41,376 nucleotides of DNA, from positions 1 through 41,376 of the forward strand of contig JAUXGV010000004.1 of assembly GCA_030621915.1 (NCBI GenBank), written 5' to 3'. Positions within the stretch are counted from its first letter, which is position 1; the number at the start of each line of letters is the position of its first letter. Under the pieces are notes generated by a model that was given only the letters and a program-made list of their open reading frames with translations, was not told where the DNA came from and searched no databases. Shown here piece after piece: positions 1-9,036 of the stretch. The translations under genes were made by a program, and so were the position numbers. Origin of the DNA: Flavobacteriaceae bacterium. Its GTDB lineage: Bacteria > Bacteroidota > Bacteroidia > Flavobacteriales > Flavobacteriaceae.

Positions 1-831
1 AAAAGAGGCGTAAATACCGAAAATATCATTACAGGCGGAGATCGATTGGGTATCTATTTTTTAGAAACCGGAGCGGTTTCAAGAGGTTCAAAAGTAGTTT
101 ATGACAGGTCGAATTCTGCGGTGAGTGAGATTCAACCCGGTATGATTGTTTGGGAAAAAGTATTTGAAGGTGCTGATTGGTTTCATTGGACAGGCATCAC
201 TCCTGCCATTTCGCAAAGTGCCGCCGACACTTGTTTGGAAGCTGTTAAAGTAGCGAGTAAATTGGGAATTACCATTTCAACCGATTTAAATTATAGAGCC
301 AAATTATGGAAATATGGGGTTGAACCCGAAGCCATCATGACTGAATTGACCTCATATTGTGATGTCATTTTGGGCAATGAAGAAGATGCTGAAAAACACT
401 TTGGTATCAAACCTGTGGGACTGGATATTACTAAACAAGGACATGAGGTAAAAGCCGAAGCCTTTTTATCAGTTTGTCAGCAAATGATGGAAAAATTTCC
501 AAGAGCTAAAAAAGTGATAACCACCTTGAGAGGTTCTATCAGTGCCTCACACAATACATGGGCAGGCGTATTATATGACGGAATAAAAATGTATCAATCA
601 CCTCAATATCAGATTACCGATATTGTCGATCGTGTTGGTGGCGGAGATTCCTTTATGGGGGGATTGATTTACGGATTAAAAATTTATCCTGAAGATGATC
701 AAAATGCTTTGAATTTTGCAGTTGCAGCTTCTTGCTTAAAACACACGATCAAAGGAGATGCCAATTTGGTGACCGTTTCAGAAGTAGAAAAATTAATGGG
801 TGGCGATGCCTCTGGACGCGTAGCCCGATAG
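1..831 (+). CDS. kdgK: 2-keto-3-deoxygluconate kinase, PfkB family (5' partial; frame open to window edge)
   Basis: Frame is open from base 1 (KRGVNTENIITGGDRLGIYFLETG...). PfkB C-terminal motif VGGGDSFMGGLIYGL. Adjacent to KDPG aldolase. The track start at 46 is an internal TTG. Confidence 0.9.
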   Translation, partial: KRGVNTENIITGGDRLGIYFLETGAVSRGSKVVYDRSNSAVSEIQPGMIVWEKVFEGADWFHWTGITPAISQSAADTCLEAVKVASKLGITISTDLNYRAKLWKYGVEPEAIMTELTSYCDVILGNEEDAEKHFGIKPVGLDITKQGHEVKAEAFLSVCQQMMEKFPRAKKVITTLRGSISASHNTWAGVLYDGIKMYQSPQYQITDIVDRVGGGDSFMGGLIYGLKIYPEDDQNALNFAVAASCLKHTIKGDANLVTVSEVEKLMGGDASGRVAR

Positions 832-885
832 ATACCTTGTAATACAAAGTCTTATTAAGGAACAAAGCAAAATAAATATATATAA

Positions 886-919
886 AAAACCTTCCCTTTG
901 GGAGGTATTAAGGAAAGGA
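886..919. repeat. Small hairpin repeat related to the 17.1-kb element (ccttccctttgggaggtattaagg)
   Basis: cttccc-ttt-gggagg near-palindrome just 5' of the kdgA ATG, similar in layout to cttccc-ctt-gggaag before the ATG at 17156. Confidence 0.55.
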
Positions 920-921
920 TT

Positions 922-1590
922 ATGGCACAATATTCAAGATTAAAAGTAGCATCTGTTATGAAAGATACCGGTTTGGTTCCGTTGTTTTTCAATACAGATA
1001 TTGAATTGAGTAAAAAAGTTTTAAAAGCCTGTTATGACGGTGGTGCAAGGTTATTAGAATTCACCAGCAGAGGAGATTTCGCTTTTGAAGTATTTGGTGA
1101 ATTGAACAAATATGCTTTGGCTGAATTACCTGGTATGATATTGGGTGTGGGATCGGTTACTGATGCGGCTTCAGCCTCTTTGTATATGCAGTTGGGAGCT
1201 AATTTTGTTGTAACTCCGGTATTAAGAGAAGATATAGCAATTATATGTAATCGACGAAAAGTTTTATGGTCGCCCGGATGTGGCACTTTGACCGAAATTG
1301 CCAGAGCCGAAGAATTGGGATGTGAAATTGTCAAATTATTCCCTGGAGATATTTACGGACCTCAGTTTGTAAAAGGAATCAAAGGGCCTCAACCATGGAC
1401 TAGTCTGATGCCCACAGGAGGTGTTTCTCCTAATAAAGAAAATTTAGAAGCCTGGTTCGACGCCGGAGTGACCTGTGTAGGAATGGGTTCTAAATTAATT
1501 TCAAAAGAAGTATTGGCAAATCAGGATTTTGACAAATTAGAACAAGCTGTAAAATCTACATTAGAAATCATCAATTCAGTTAGAAAGTGA
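922..1590 (+). CDS. kdgA: KDPG/KHG aldolase (2-dehydro-3-deoxyphosphogluconate aldolase)
   Basis: GVGSVTDAASASLYMQLGANFVVTPV, SPGCGTLTEI, KLFPGDIYGPQFVKGIKGPQP and MPTGGVSPNKENLEAWF are class I KDPG aldolase motifs. ATG at 922 preferred over the TTG at 898. Confidence 0.92.
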   Translation: MAQYSRLKVASVMKDTGLVPLFFNTDIELSKKVLKACYDGGARLLEFTSRGDFAFEVFGELNKYALAELPGMILGVGSVTDAASASLYMQLGANFVVTPVLREDIAIICNRRKVLWSPGCGTLTEIARAEELGCEIVKLFPGDIYGPQFVKGIKGPQPWTSLMPTGGVSPNKENLEAWFDAGVTCVGMGSKLISKEVLANQDFDKLEQAVKSTLEIINSVRK

Positions 1591-2567
1591 AAAGATTAAA
1601 TTATTTTATATCGTCATTTATTATTTTATGCTGCTTGGTGAGTTGTGATCAAACAACTAAAAAGAGAACCTTAAGATTGGCACATGGTCTTGACGTCAAT
1701 CATTCCGTTCATAAAGCCATGGTTAAAATGGGTGAAGATTTAGAGGCGATTTCAGGGGGTAATATGACTTTGAAAATTTATCCCAGTCAACAATTGGGAA
1801 CCGAAAGAGAATGTTTGGAATTATTACAAATTGGAAGTTTGGATATGACCAAGGTATCGGCAGGTGTGATGGAAAATTTTGCGCCTAAAATGAAAATTTT
1901 TGGCTTGCCTTTTTTATTCAGAGACCGTGCTCATTCATTTAAGGTATTGGACGGGCCCATTGGACAGAAATTGTTAGATGATGGCGAAAAATACTGGTTA
2001 AAAGGACTGGCATATTACGATGCTGGAAGCAGAAGTTTTTATAGCAAGGAAAAACCCATTCATTCCCCTGAAGATTTAAACGGTCTTAAAATCAGGGTCA
2101 TGGAAAGTGTATCTGCCATGAATATGGTCAACAGCCTAGGAGGTTCTGCTACTCCAATTTCATGGGGTGAATTGTATACCTCCCTGCAACAGGGAGTGGT
2201 TGATGGCGCTGAAAATAATCCACCAAGCTTTTATTTATCACGTCATTACGAAGTTTGCAAATATTATACTTTGGATGAGCATACTGTGCTGCCCGATGTT
2301 TTGATTTCAGGCACGCATTTATGGAATAAATTAAGTGAGCAAGAAAAGGGTTGGTTGCAGGAAGCGGTTGATGGCTCTGTAGATTACCAAAGAAAATTAT
2401 GGGCGGAAGCTGAAGCTGAGGCCTTGGCCGCTGTAAAAAAAGCGGGGGTGGAAGTTATCATTCCTGATAAAACATTATTTTCAAAGAAAGTAGAAAGTCT
2501 TTATGATGATTATAGAAACGATCAAGAAATATATACTTTAATTCAACAAATAAGAGCAACACAATAA
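1587..2567 (+). CDS. TRAP transporter substrate-binding protein, DctP family, predicted lipoprotein
   Basis: N-terminal signal with lipobox LVSC. DctP-type motifs (LRLAHGLDVNHSVHKAM, YPSQQLGTERECLELLQIGSLDM, LNGLKIRV, QQGVVDGAENNPPSF). GTG start overlaps the kdgA stop. Confidence 0.92.
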   Translation: MKRLNYFISSFIILCCLVSCDQTTKKRTLRLAHGLDVNHSVHKAMVKMGEDLEAISGGNMTLKIYPSQQLGTERECLELLQIGSLDMTKVSAGVMENFAPKMKIFGLPFLFRDRAHSFKVLDGPIGQKLLDDGEKYWLKGLAYYDAGSRSFYSKEKPIHSPEDLNGLKIRVMESVSAMNMVNSLGGSATPISWGELYTSLQQGVVDGAENNPPSFYLSRHYEVCKYYTLDEHTVLPDVLISGTHLWNKLSEQEKGWLQEAVDGSVDYQRKLWAEAEAEALAAVKKAGVEVIIPDKTLFSKKVESLYDDYRNDQEIYTLIQQIRATQ

Positions 2568-2569
2568 TT

Positions 2570-3031
2570 ATGACAATCAGAGAAAAAATTGATAAAATAT
2601 TAGGCAATGCATTGGTCATTATTATGGGCACGATGGTACTCAACGTACTTTGGCAAGTCTTTACAAGATTTGTCGTCGGCAATCCCAGTTCGTTTACAGA
2701 TGAACTTGCTCGGTATTTAATGATATGGGTCGGTATCTTAGGAGCGGCATATGTATCGGGTAAAAATATGCACGTAGCCATTGATGTACTACCGAAAAGG
2801 TATGGTGAGAAAACTCAAAAAAAAATAAAACGTATTGTAAATAGTTTGGTTATTCTTTTTTCTGTTACAGTACTGGTCATTGGAGGTTTGAGATTGGTAT
2901 ATATTACCTATCTGCTTGATCAATATTCTCCTGCTCTACAAATACCATTAGCCTTGGTTTATTTAGTATTACCTTTAAGTGGACTACTGATTATTTTCTA
3001 TAAAATTTCTGATCTATTAAACAAATCATAG
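2570..3031 (+). CDS. TRAP transporter small permease, DctQ family
   Basis: 153-aa protein with several TM segments and the TDELARYLMIWVGILGAAY motif, between DctP and DctM. Confidence 0.92.
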   Translation: MTIREKIDKILGNALVIIMGTMVLNVLWQVFTRFVVGNPSSFTDELARYLMIWVGILGAAYVSGKNMHVAIDVLPKRYGEKTQKKIKRIVNSLVILFSVTVLVIGGLRLVYITYLLDQYSPALQIPLALVYLVLPLSGLLIIFYKISDLLNKS

Positions 3032-3032
3032 T

Positions 3033-4331
3033 ATGGCAGAATATATACCTGTAATCGTTTTAGTTTTGAGTTTTATCTGCTTACTTTCTATTGGCACACC
3101 TGTGGCGTGGAGCATCGCTATTTCATCCGTTTTGACCATGTTGGTAAGTATCCCTCCGATGGCATCATTTACAACCGTTTCACAGCGAATGGGCGTAGGA
3201 CTCGACAGTTTTGCCTTATTGGCAATTCCATTTTTTGTACTCTCTGGCGAATTAATGAATAAAGGGGGTATTGCCCACCGTCTCATTGCCTTTGCCAAAA
3301 CATTGGTTGGAGCACTACCAGGGGGTCTGGCATTGATCAATATTATTGGAGCTATGTTGATGGGATCCATTGCTGGATCGGCCATGGCATCAGCTTCAGC
3401 CATGGGAAGTATATTGGGACCTGAAATGGAAAAGGAAGGTTATTCCAAGGAGTTTGGAGCTGCCGTTAATATCACCTCATCTACAATAGGTCTCGTCATA
3501 CCACCAAGTAATGTTTTGATTGTTTATTCATTGGCTAGTGGTGGGGTATCTATCGCTGCATTATTTTTAGCAGGCTATATTCCGGGAATTTTAACGGGCT
3601 TATTTTTAATGATTGTAGCTTCCTTCTGGGCCAAAAAGAAAAAATACAATATCGGTAAAAGAAGTTCTTTAAAAGAAGTTTTTACAACCTTTATAGATGC
3701 TTTCCCCAGTTTATTACTCTTGGTAATCGTAATAGGAGGAATTGTAGCCGGAATTTTTACAGCTACAGAAGCCTCAGCCATTGCTGTTTTATATACCTTA
3801 TTATTGGGTATGTTTTATAGAGAAATAAACTTAAAAGGATTGCCTCAGATTTTGTTGAGTTCTTGTGTTACTACTGCAATTGTAATGTTGTTAATAGGAG
3901 CTTCTATGAGTATGTCATGGGTAATGTCCTACGAAAATATTCCTCAGGATATTAGTTCTGCCCTATTAGGAATCAGCGAGCATAAAATCGTCATACTTTT
4001 AATGATCAACTTAATCCTGTTATTTGTGGGTATTTTTATGGATATGACTCCTGCAGTACTTATTTTCACTCCTATCTTTTTGCCCATAGTTACCAAATTA
4101 GGAATTGATCCAGTGCATTTTGGAATCATTATGGTGTTAAATCTTTGTATTGGTTTATGTACGCCTCCAGTTGGGTCGGTTCTATTCGTGGGCGTTGGAT
4201 TGGCTAAAACCACTATTGAAAAGGTCATCAAACCCTTGATACCCTTGTTTATTGCCATGATTATTGCCTTATTTTTAGTGACTTATTTCCCTCAATTGAG
4301 CATGTGGTTACCGGGTCTTTTTGATTTATAA
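3033..4331 (+). CDS. TRAP transporter large permease, DctM family
   Basis: Multi-TM 432-aa protein: SGELMNKGGIAHRLIAFAKTLVGALPGGLALINIIGAMLMGSIAGSA, IPPSNVLIVYS, LCTPPVG. Confidence 0.95.
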   Translation: MAEYIPVIVLVLSFICLLSIGTPVAWSIAISSVLTMLVSIPPMASFTTVSQRMGVGLDSFALLAIPFFVLSGELMNKGGIAHRLIAFAKTLVGALPGGLALINIIGAMLMGSIAGSAMASASAMGSILGPEMEKEGYSKEFGAAVNITSSTIGLVIPPSNVLIVYSLASGGVSIAALFLAGYIPGILTGLFLMIVASFWAKKKKYNIGKRSSLKEVFTTFIDAFPSLLLLVIVIGGIVAGIFTATEASAIAVLYTLLLGMFYREINLKGLPQILLSSCVTTAIVMLLIGASMSMSWVMSYENIPQDISSALLGISEHKIVILLMINLILLFVGIFMDMTPAVLIFTPIFLPIVTKLGIDPVHFGIIMVLNLCIGLCTPPVGSVLFVGVGLAKTTIEKVIKPLIPLFIAMIIALFLVTYFPQLSMWLPGLFDL

Positions 4332-4348
4332 TATTATAATTGTATAAA

Positions 4349-5794
4349 ATGAAAGTTTTAAATAGAAAAAATACAAGTCTGGAGAATAAACCTCCTGTAA
4401 AAATCATTCAGTTTGGTGAAGGTAATTTTTTGAGAGCCTTTGTTGGGTATGCATTTCAGGAATTGAATGATCAACTGGATTACAATGCTGGAATTGCCGT
4501 GGTTCAACCCATTGACAAAGGTTTAATAAAACTGTTAAACGAACAGGACGGCTTGTATACCCTGTTTATGAAAGGTGTTCAGCAGGGGAAAGAAATTCAG
4601 GAAAAAAAGCTCATTTCCAATATTGTTCAAGGTGTTGATCCCTACACCGATTTTGACGCATATTTGAATCTGGCCAAAGAAGAGGCGCTAGAGTTTATAA
4701 TTTCAAATACAACAGAAGCAGGGATCAGTTATGTCGCAGGAGACCAACCCAACATGCAACCTCCTAGTTCTTTTCCTGCTAAATTGACTGTCCTATTGTA
4801 TGAAAGATATCGATATTTTAAGGGGGATTCTTCCAAAGGGCTGACGATCATACCTTGTGAATTGATTAATTATAATTCGGATACATTAAAAGAAATTATT
4901 TTAAAATATATAAAAGATTGGAGACTTGAAGAAGGGTTTAAAACCTGGATTATAGAACATAATTCTTTTCACAATACCTTGGTAGACAGAATTGTTCCAG
5001 GTTATCCGAAAGACCAAATTGAGGACTATAACAAACAATTGGATTATAAAGATAACCTGATTGTTTCGGCTGAATCTTTTTTTCTATGGGTTATAGAAGG
5101 TGACGAGTCTTTAAAAACTAAACTACCTTTTCATAAAACCAATTTAAATGTAAAGATTGTCAAAGATATGCAGCCCTATAGAACTCGAAAAGTTCGAATT
5201 CTTAATGGAGCACATACCAGTTTGGTACCTCTATCTTTACTTTATGGAAATACGACGGTTAAAGAATCTATCGATAATTCCTTTACCGGCAAATTTATTC
5301 ATGACGCTGTTTTTGGTGAAATTATTGACACCTTGGAATTAGACAAATCTGAATTAAATGGTTTCGCTGAAGAAGTCTTTGATCGTTTTAGAAACCCCTT
5401 TATCAAACACTTATTATCGAGCATTGCTTTGAATTCAATCTCAAAATTTAAGGTTCGTGTTTTACCCAGTTTATTAGCCTATGCATCGCTTCATAACAAA
5501 GTTCCAAGAAATTTGACCTTTGCCTTTGCCTGCCTAATTCGATTTTATCAAGGAACTTGGCAAGGCGAAGATTTGCCATTGAAGGACAGTGACGAGATAA
5601 TACAAACATTTGAAGAAATATGGAATTTGAAGAACTATTCTCTAATTGCAGAAGCTTCTTTAATGAATCAAGAATTTTGGGGTGAGGATTTAACAAAAAT
5701 AAATTCACTGACCCCAGCGATTGCAATGGCTCTTGAAGAAATAGAAAATCACGGAATCGAAAAAGCATTCAATAACTTTAGTAAAAAATATTAA
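4349..5794 (+). CDS. uxaB: tagaturonate reductase (altronate oxidoreductase family)
   Basis: IIQFGEGNFLRAFVGYAFQELN Rossmann start; KMQPYRTRKVRILNGAHTSLVPLSLLYG-like mannitol dehydrogenase/UxaB motif; followed by uxaA. Confidence 0.9.
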   Translation: MKVLNRKNTSLENKPPVKIIQFGEGNFLRAFVGYAFQELNDQLDYNAGIAVVQPIDKGLIKLLNEQDGLYTLFMKGVQQGKEIQEKKLISNIVQGVDPYTDFDAYLNLAKEEALEFIISNTTEAGISYVAGDQPNMQPPSSFPAKLTVLLYERYRYFKGDSSKGLTIIPCELINYNSDTLKEIILKYIKDWRLEEGFKTWIIEHNSFHNTLVDRIVPGYPKDQIEDYNKQLDYKDNLIVSAESFFLWVIEGDESLKTKLPFHKTNLNVKIVKDMQPYRTRKVRILNGAHTSLVPLSLLYGNTTVKESIDNSFTGKFIHDAVFGEIIDTLELDKSELNGFAEEVFDRFRNPFIKHLLSSIALNSISKFKVRVLPSLLAYASLHNKVPRNLTFAFACLIRFYQGTWQGEDLPLKDSDEIIQTFEEIWNLKNYSLIAEASLMNQEFWGEDLTKINSLTPAIAMALEEIENHGIEKAFNNFSKKY

Positions 5795-5804
5795 GTAGAA
5801 CATC

Positions 5805-7421
5805 ATGCAAAAAAAATTGATAAAAGTCCATTTAGAAGATAATGTAGCTGTGGCACTGATAAACTTAGTTGCCGATGAAATAGTGTTGTTTGAAGAGGAA
5901 TCCATTCGAATAAAATCTAACGTCAAAGCCAAACACAAAATAGCCTTATCAAATTTTGAAATAGGTGATCAAATATTCATGTATGGTGTTTTGGTAGGTA
6001 AAGCCAATGAGAAAATTGAAAAAGGAGGCCTCTTAACTGTAGACAACGTAAAACATCAGATTGAAAAAGTTGATAAAAAAACGGACACTATAGGTTGGAC
6101 TGCACCAACAGTTGACAATTGGAAAAAAAGAGAATTTTTAGGATATCACCGTGAAGATGGAAGTGTAGGAACTGCCAATGTCTGGCTCTTTTTCCCATTG
6201 GTTTTTTGTGAAAATAGAAATATTGAAATCCTTAAAGAAATTTTTGAAAAGGAATTATTACAGGAAAAAATAAGTAATCAAAGGCTGTTACTCCGTTCCT
6301 TGATTCATGATGAAGAGATTAGTTCTGATGAAACAGAACAAAATCGATCAACTAAGGTATTTGATAATATAGAGGTCAAATTTATTACTCATCAAGGCGG
6401 CTGTGGCGGCATTCGGCAAGATGCCAATGATCTGGCCAGATTATTGGCGGGTTATGTGAACAATCCTAATGTAGCAGGTGCAACAGTTTTGAGTCTGGGC
6501 TGCCAAAATTTACAAATCGATATTTTCAAGAAAGCTATAAATACGATCAATCCAAATAATAAAAAACCGCTGATTATTTATGAACAACAACAGATGGGTA
6601 CTATTGACGAAATGTTGAATGCCATTGTTAAAGATTCCTTTGTGGCCATTAAAAAAGCAAATGATATTCAAAGAAAACCAGCACCGCTTTCAAAATTAGT
6701 TATTGGTTTGGAATGTGGTGGTTCAGATGGATTTTCGGGCATTTCTGCCAATCCTACTTTGGGGCATACATCAGATTTGCTGGTTGCATTGAAAGGTACT
6801 GCCATACTTTCGGAATTTCCCGAATTATGTGGCGTGGAACAGGAATTGGTGAACAGATGCACCGATGAAAAGAAGGCTAATAAATTCTTAAATCTGATGA
6901 ATGATTTTGAAAAATCGGTCATAAATGCCGGATCTGGTTTTGACATGAATCCTTCACCCGGAAATATCAAAGATGGCTTGATTACCGATGCCATGAAATC
7001 AGCTGGTGCTGCCAAAAAAGGAGGAACTTCTCCCATTGAAGATGTATTAGATTATGGTGAATATGTCTCCAAATCAGGATTAAATCTATTATGTACACCG
7101 GGAAATGATGTTGAAAGTACGACTGCGATGGTTGGATCGGGAGCGAATTTGGTGCTATTTGCCACAGGCTTAGGTACGCCAACCGGAAATCCAATTGCGC
7201 CAATTATCAAAGTCTCAACCAATACAGAAATGGCAGAAAATATGCCCGATATTATCGATTTTGAAACCGGAGCCATTATAAGAGGAGAAAAATCCATAGA
7301 AGATATGGGGGAAGAGTTACTCGATTTGATTATTGAAGTTGCCAGTGGAAATATCAAAACAAAATCCATGCTCCTGAATCAAAATGATTTTATCCCTTGG
7401 AAAAGAGGGGTTTCACTTTAG
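5805..7421 (+). CDS. uxaA: altronate dehydratase (SAF + UxaA domains)
   Basis: N-terminal SAF-like region; GYHREDGSVGTANVW, THQGGCGGIRQDA, GLECGGSDGFSGISANPTLG and LGTPTGNPIAPIIKVSTN are galactarate/altronate dehydratase motifs. Confidence 0.93.
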   Translation: MQKKLIKVHLEDNVAVALINLVADEIVLFEEESIRIKSNVKAKHKIALSNFEIGDQIFMYGVLVGKANEKIEKGGLLTVDNVKHQIEKVDKKTDTIGWTAPTVDNWKKREFLGYHREDGSVGTANVWLFFPLVFCENRNIEILKEIFEKELLQEKISNQRLLLRSLIHDEEISSDETEQNRSTKVFDNIEVKFITHQGGCGGIRQDANDLARLLAGYVNNPNVAGATVLSLGCQNLQIDIFKKAINTINPNNKKPLIIYEQQQMGTIDEMLNAIVKDSFVAIKKANDIQRKPAPLSKLVIGLECGGSDGFSGISANPTLGHTSDLLVALKGTAILSEFPELCGVEQELVNRCTDEKKANKFLNLMNDFEKSVINAGSGFDMNPSPGNIKDGLITDAMKSAGAAKKGGTSPIEDVLDYGEYVSKSGLNLLCTPGNDVESTTAMVGSGANLVLFATGLGTPTGNPIAPIIKVSTNTEMAENMPDIIDFETGAIIRGEKSIEDMGEELLDLIIEVASGNIKTKSMLLNQNDFIPWKRGVSL

Positions 7422-7656
7422 GGATTGTTCTGTAATAACTTGCCCATTCAGACTCGTTCTTTTGCGCACTAACTTCGTTAAAAAACCTTGTCGTAGCTAA
7501 GGCTCTGTCTCCGTTTTTTGCCTTGTTATTGAACAAAATAACTTCGCCTGCTTTGGTCAACTTGTTCCATAATAATCCCTTAGTTGTTGGTTGATCGTCT
7601 TTAGTTTCAGATGATTCTTTTGAAATTTGTTTTTTGCTATTTGTTATTTGTTTTTT
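7390..7656 (-). other. Open frame continuing the LacI regulator after a one-base shift (no own clear start); possible C-terminal extension or remnant
   Basis: Reverse strand after the A7 tract (plus 7651-7657) reads QITNSKKQISKESSETKDDQPTTKGLLWNKLTKAGEVILFNNKAKNGDRALATTRFFNEVSAQKNESEWASYYRTIPKVKPLFSKG*, about 89 codons without a stop. Confidence 0.5.
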
Positions 7657-8686
7657 TGGATTTGCTATTCGAAGGTTTCGTTGATGATTTCCTCACATAA
7701 AGTTTAGGATTCAACACCACATTTTTTTCAATTTTAGTCTCCTTATTATTGACTTGTTCTAAAAACACTTTGGCGGCCATTTTCCCCATTTCCAAAGGGA
7801 ACTGATCAACTGAAGTTATTGGCAATTCCATAAAATTGGTAAAGGGTTCATTACTAAATCCTGTAACACAAAATTCATCTGGAATTTTAATTCCCTTTGC
7901 TTTCAATTCACGAATGGCTCCTAATGCAACAAAATCACTTGCAGAAAAAATAGCATCTGGAATTTGTTTCAATTCTAAAAGTTTCTGTATCGAAGTTTTA
8001 CCTCCTTCCAACGTGCTCTCAGATTCAATTATAAAATCTTCTTGAACTTGCATTCCATGATCCAATAATGCTTTTTGATATCCTTCGAATCTATCTTTAT
8101 AAATTTCTAAACTCCGATCAATTGTTAAATGGGCAATATGTTTACAGCCTTGTTGAATCAACTGTTTGGTTGCTTCATATGCTCCCACAAAATCATTAAT
8201 AGTCACTGAACTAACCCCTTCAATATCAGCTTTGCGATCAAAAAATATCAAGGGAAGATTCTTTTCAATAATAAAATTTAAATGATCATGATTTGAAGTT
8301 GCCCCGGAATACGACATTAAAATTCCATCAACCTGCGCATTTAATAAGGCATTGATGTTTTCAATTTCCCGGGTGCCTAATTCATAAGTTTGACAAATTA
8401 TTACATGATAGCCTTGAGGAAATAATTCATCTTCAATACCTCTGATTACTGATGAAAAAAAATTAGAGTTTATTTTGGGAACAATCACACCTACGTTATT
8501 ACTTTTCCCACTTTTAAGAGCCAAAGCCAGCCGATTAGGTTTATAATTCAATTTAGATGCCGTTTCCTGAACTAATTTCCTGGTTTTAGCACTAATTTTA
8601 GGGTTATTGTTTAAAGCTCTGGAAACAGATGCTGCCGTAATTTTTAATTCTTTAGCAATATCATATATGGTGATTTTCTTTGGCAT
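7637..8686 (-). CDS. LacI-family transcriptional regulator
   Basis: N-terminal LacI HTH (ITIYDIAKELKITAASVSRALNNNPKISAKTRKLVQETASKLNYKPN) and a periplasmic-binding-like effector domain. Confidence 0.95.
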   Translation of the reverse strand: MPKKITIYDIAKELKITAASVSRALNNNPKISAKTRKLVQETASKLNYKPNRLALALKSGKSNNVGVIVPKINSNFFSSVIRGIEDELFPQGYHVIICQTYELGTREIENINALLNAQVDGILMSYSGATSNHDHLNFIIEKNLPLIFFDRKADIEGVSSVTINDFVGAYEATKQLIQQGCKHIAHLTIDRSLEIYKDRFEGYQKALLDHGMQVQEDFIIESESTLEGGKTSIQKLLELKQIPDAIFSASDFVALGAIRELKAKGIKIPDEFCVTGFSNEPFTNFMELPITSVDQFPLEMGKMAAKVFLEQVNNKETKIEKNVVLNPKLYVRKSSTKPSNSKSKKTNNK

Positions 8687-8741
8687 TTGTTTCCTAATAA
8701 TTATCTAATGCACGAAAATAACAAATTTAATATTAAATTTG

Positions 8742-8756
8742 CGTTATCGATTACAT
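8742..8756. promoter_or_regulatory. Putative LacI-family operator (cgttATCGATtacat)
   Basis: Near-palindrome around an ATCGAT core with one half-site TGTAATCGAT; about 55 bp upstream of the lacI start in the divergent intergenic region. Confidence 0.4.
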
Positions 8757-8782
8757 AAGCATAAATATTGGCCAAATAATTG

Positions 8783-8809
8783 ATTTATTTTAGAGAATAT
8801 AAAATAAAT
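8783..8809. repeat. 10-bp perfect inverted repeat ATTTATTTTA-N7-TAAAATAAAT
   Basis: Read directly: atttatttta gagaata taaaataaat between lacI (-) and the Gfo/Idh/MocA gene (+). Confidence 0.7.
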
Positions 8810-9036
8810 TGTATGTGAAAAACTTGGTGAATTCCTTTTGAAATAAAAAGAAGCTCCGATAAGAAAAAAAAAGAGGCTTTATTAAAAATAAATAAGAATT
8901 ATAAAAATTAGTGCAATTACAAAATTAATTCTTGCACATTTTAATAAAGTTATTAGTGAAAATATGGATTTGAATTTAAAATAGAGATTGAAATGTGGGA
9001 AAATAGGGAATCATTGATCGATAAATTTGAAAAAAA

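Noticed and set aside
1032-1334. Minus-strand ORF opposite kdgA (and similar antisense ORFs such as 3026-3403, 3944-4258, 6668-7036, 7052-7369, 35988-36335, 37601-37978)
   Set aside because: They lie wholly within strongly supported genes, have low-complexity or unnatural composition and show no recognisable motif; shadow ORFs.
2458-2781. Minus-strand 107-aa ORF spanning the DctP/DctQ junction
   Set aside because: Antisense to two well-supported genes; its hydrophobic run is a by-product of the complementary coding sequence.
7420-7636. Region after uxaA considered as an insertion-sequence remnant
   Set aside because: No terminal inverted repeats, target duplication or transposase motif; it is better explained as the frame-shifted extension of the LacI gene.
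8820-8885. gaagctcc...gaggctttatt as a terminator or small RNA
   Set aside because: Imperfect pairing interrupted by a long A-run; insufficient support.
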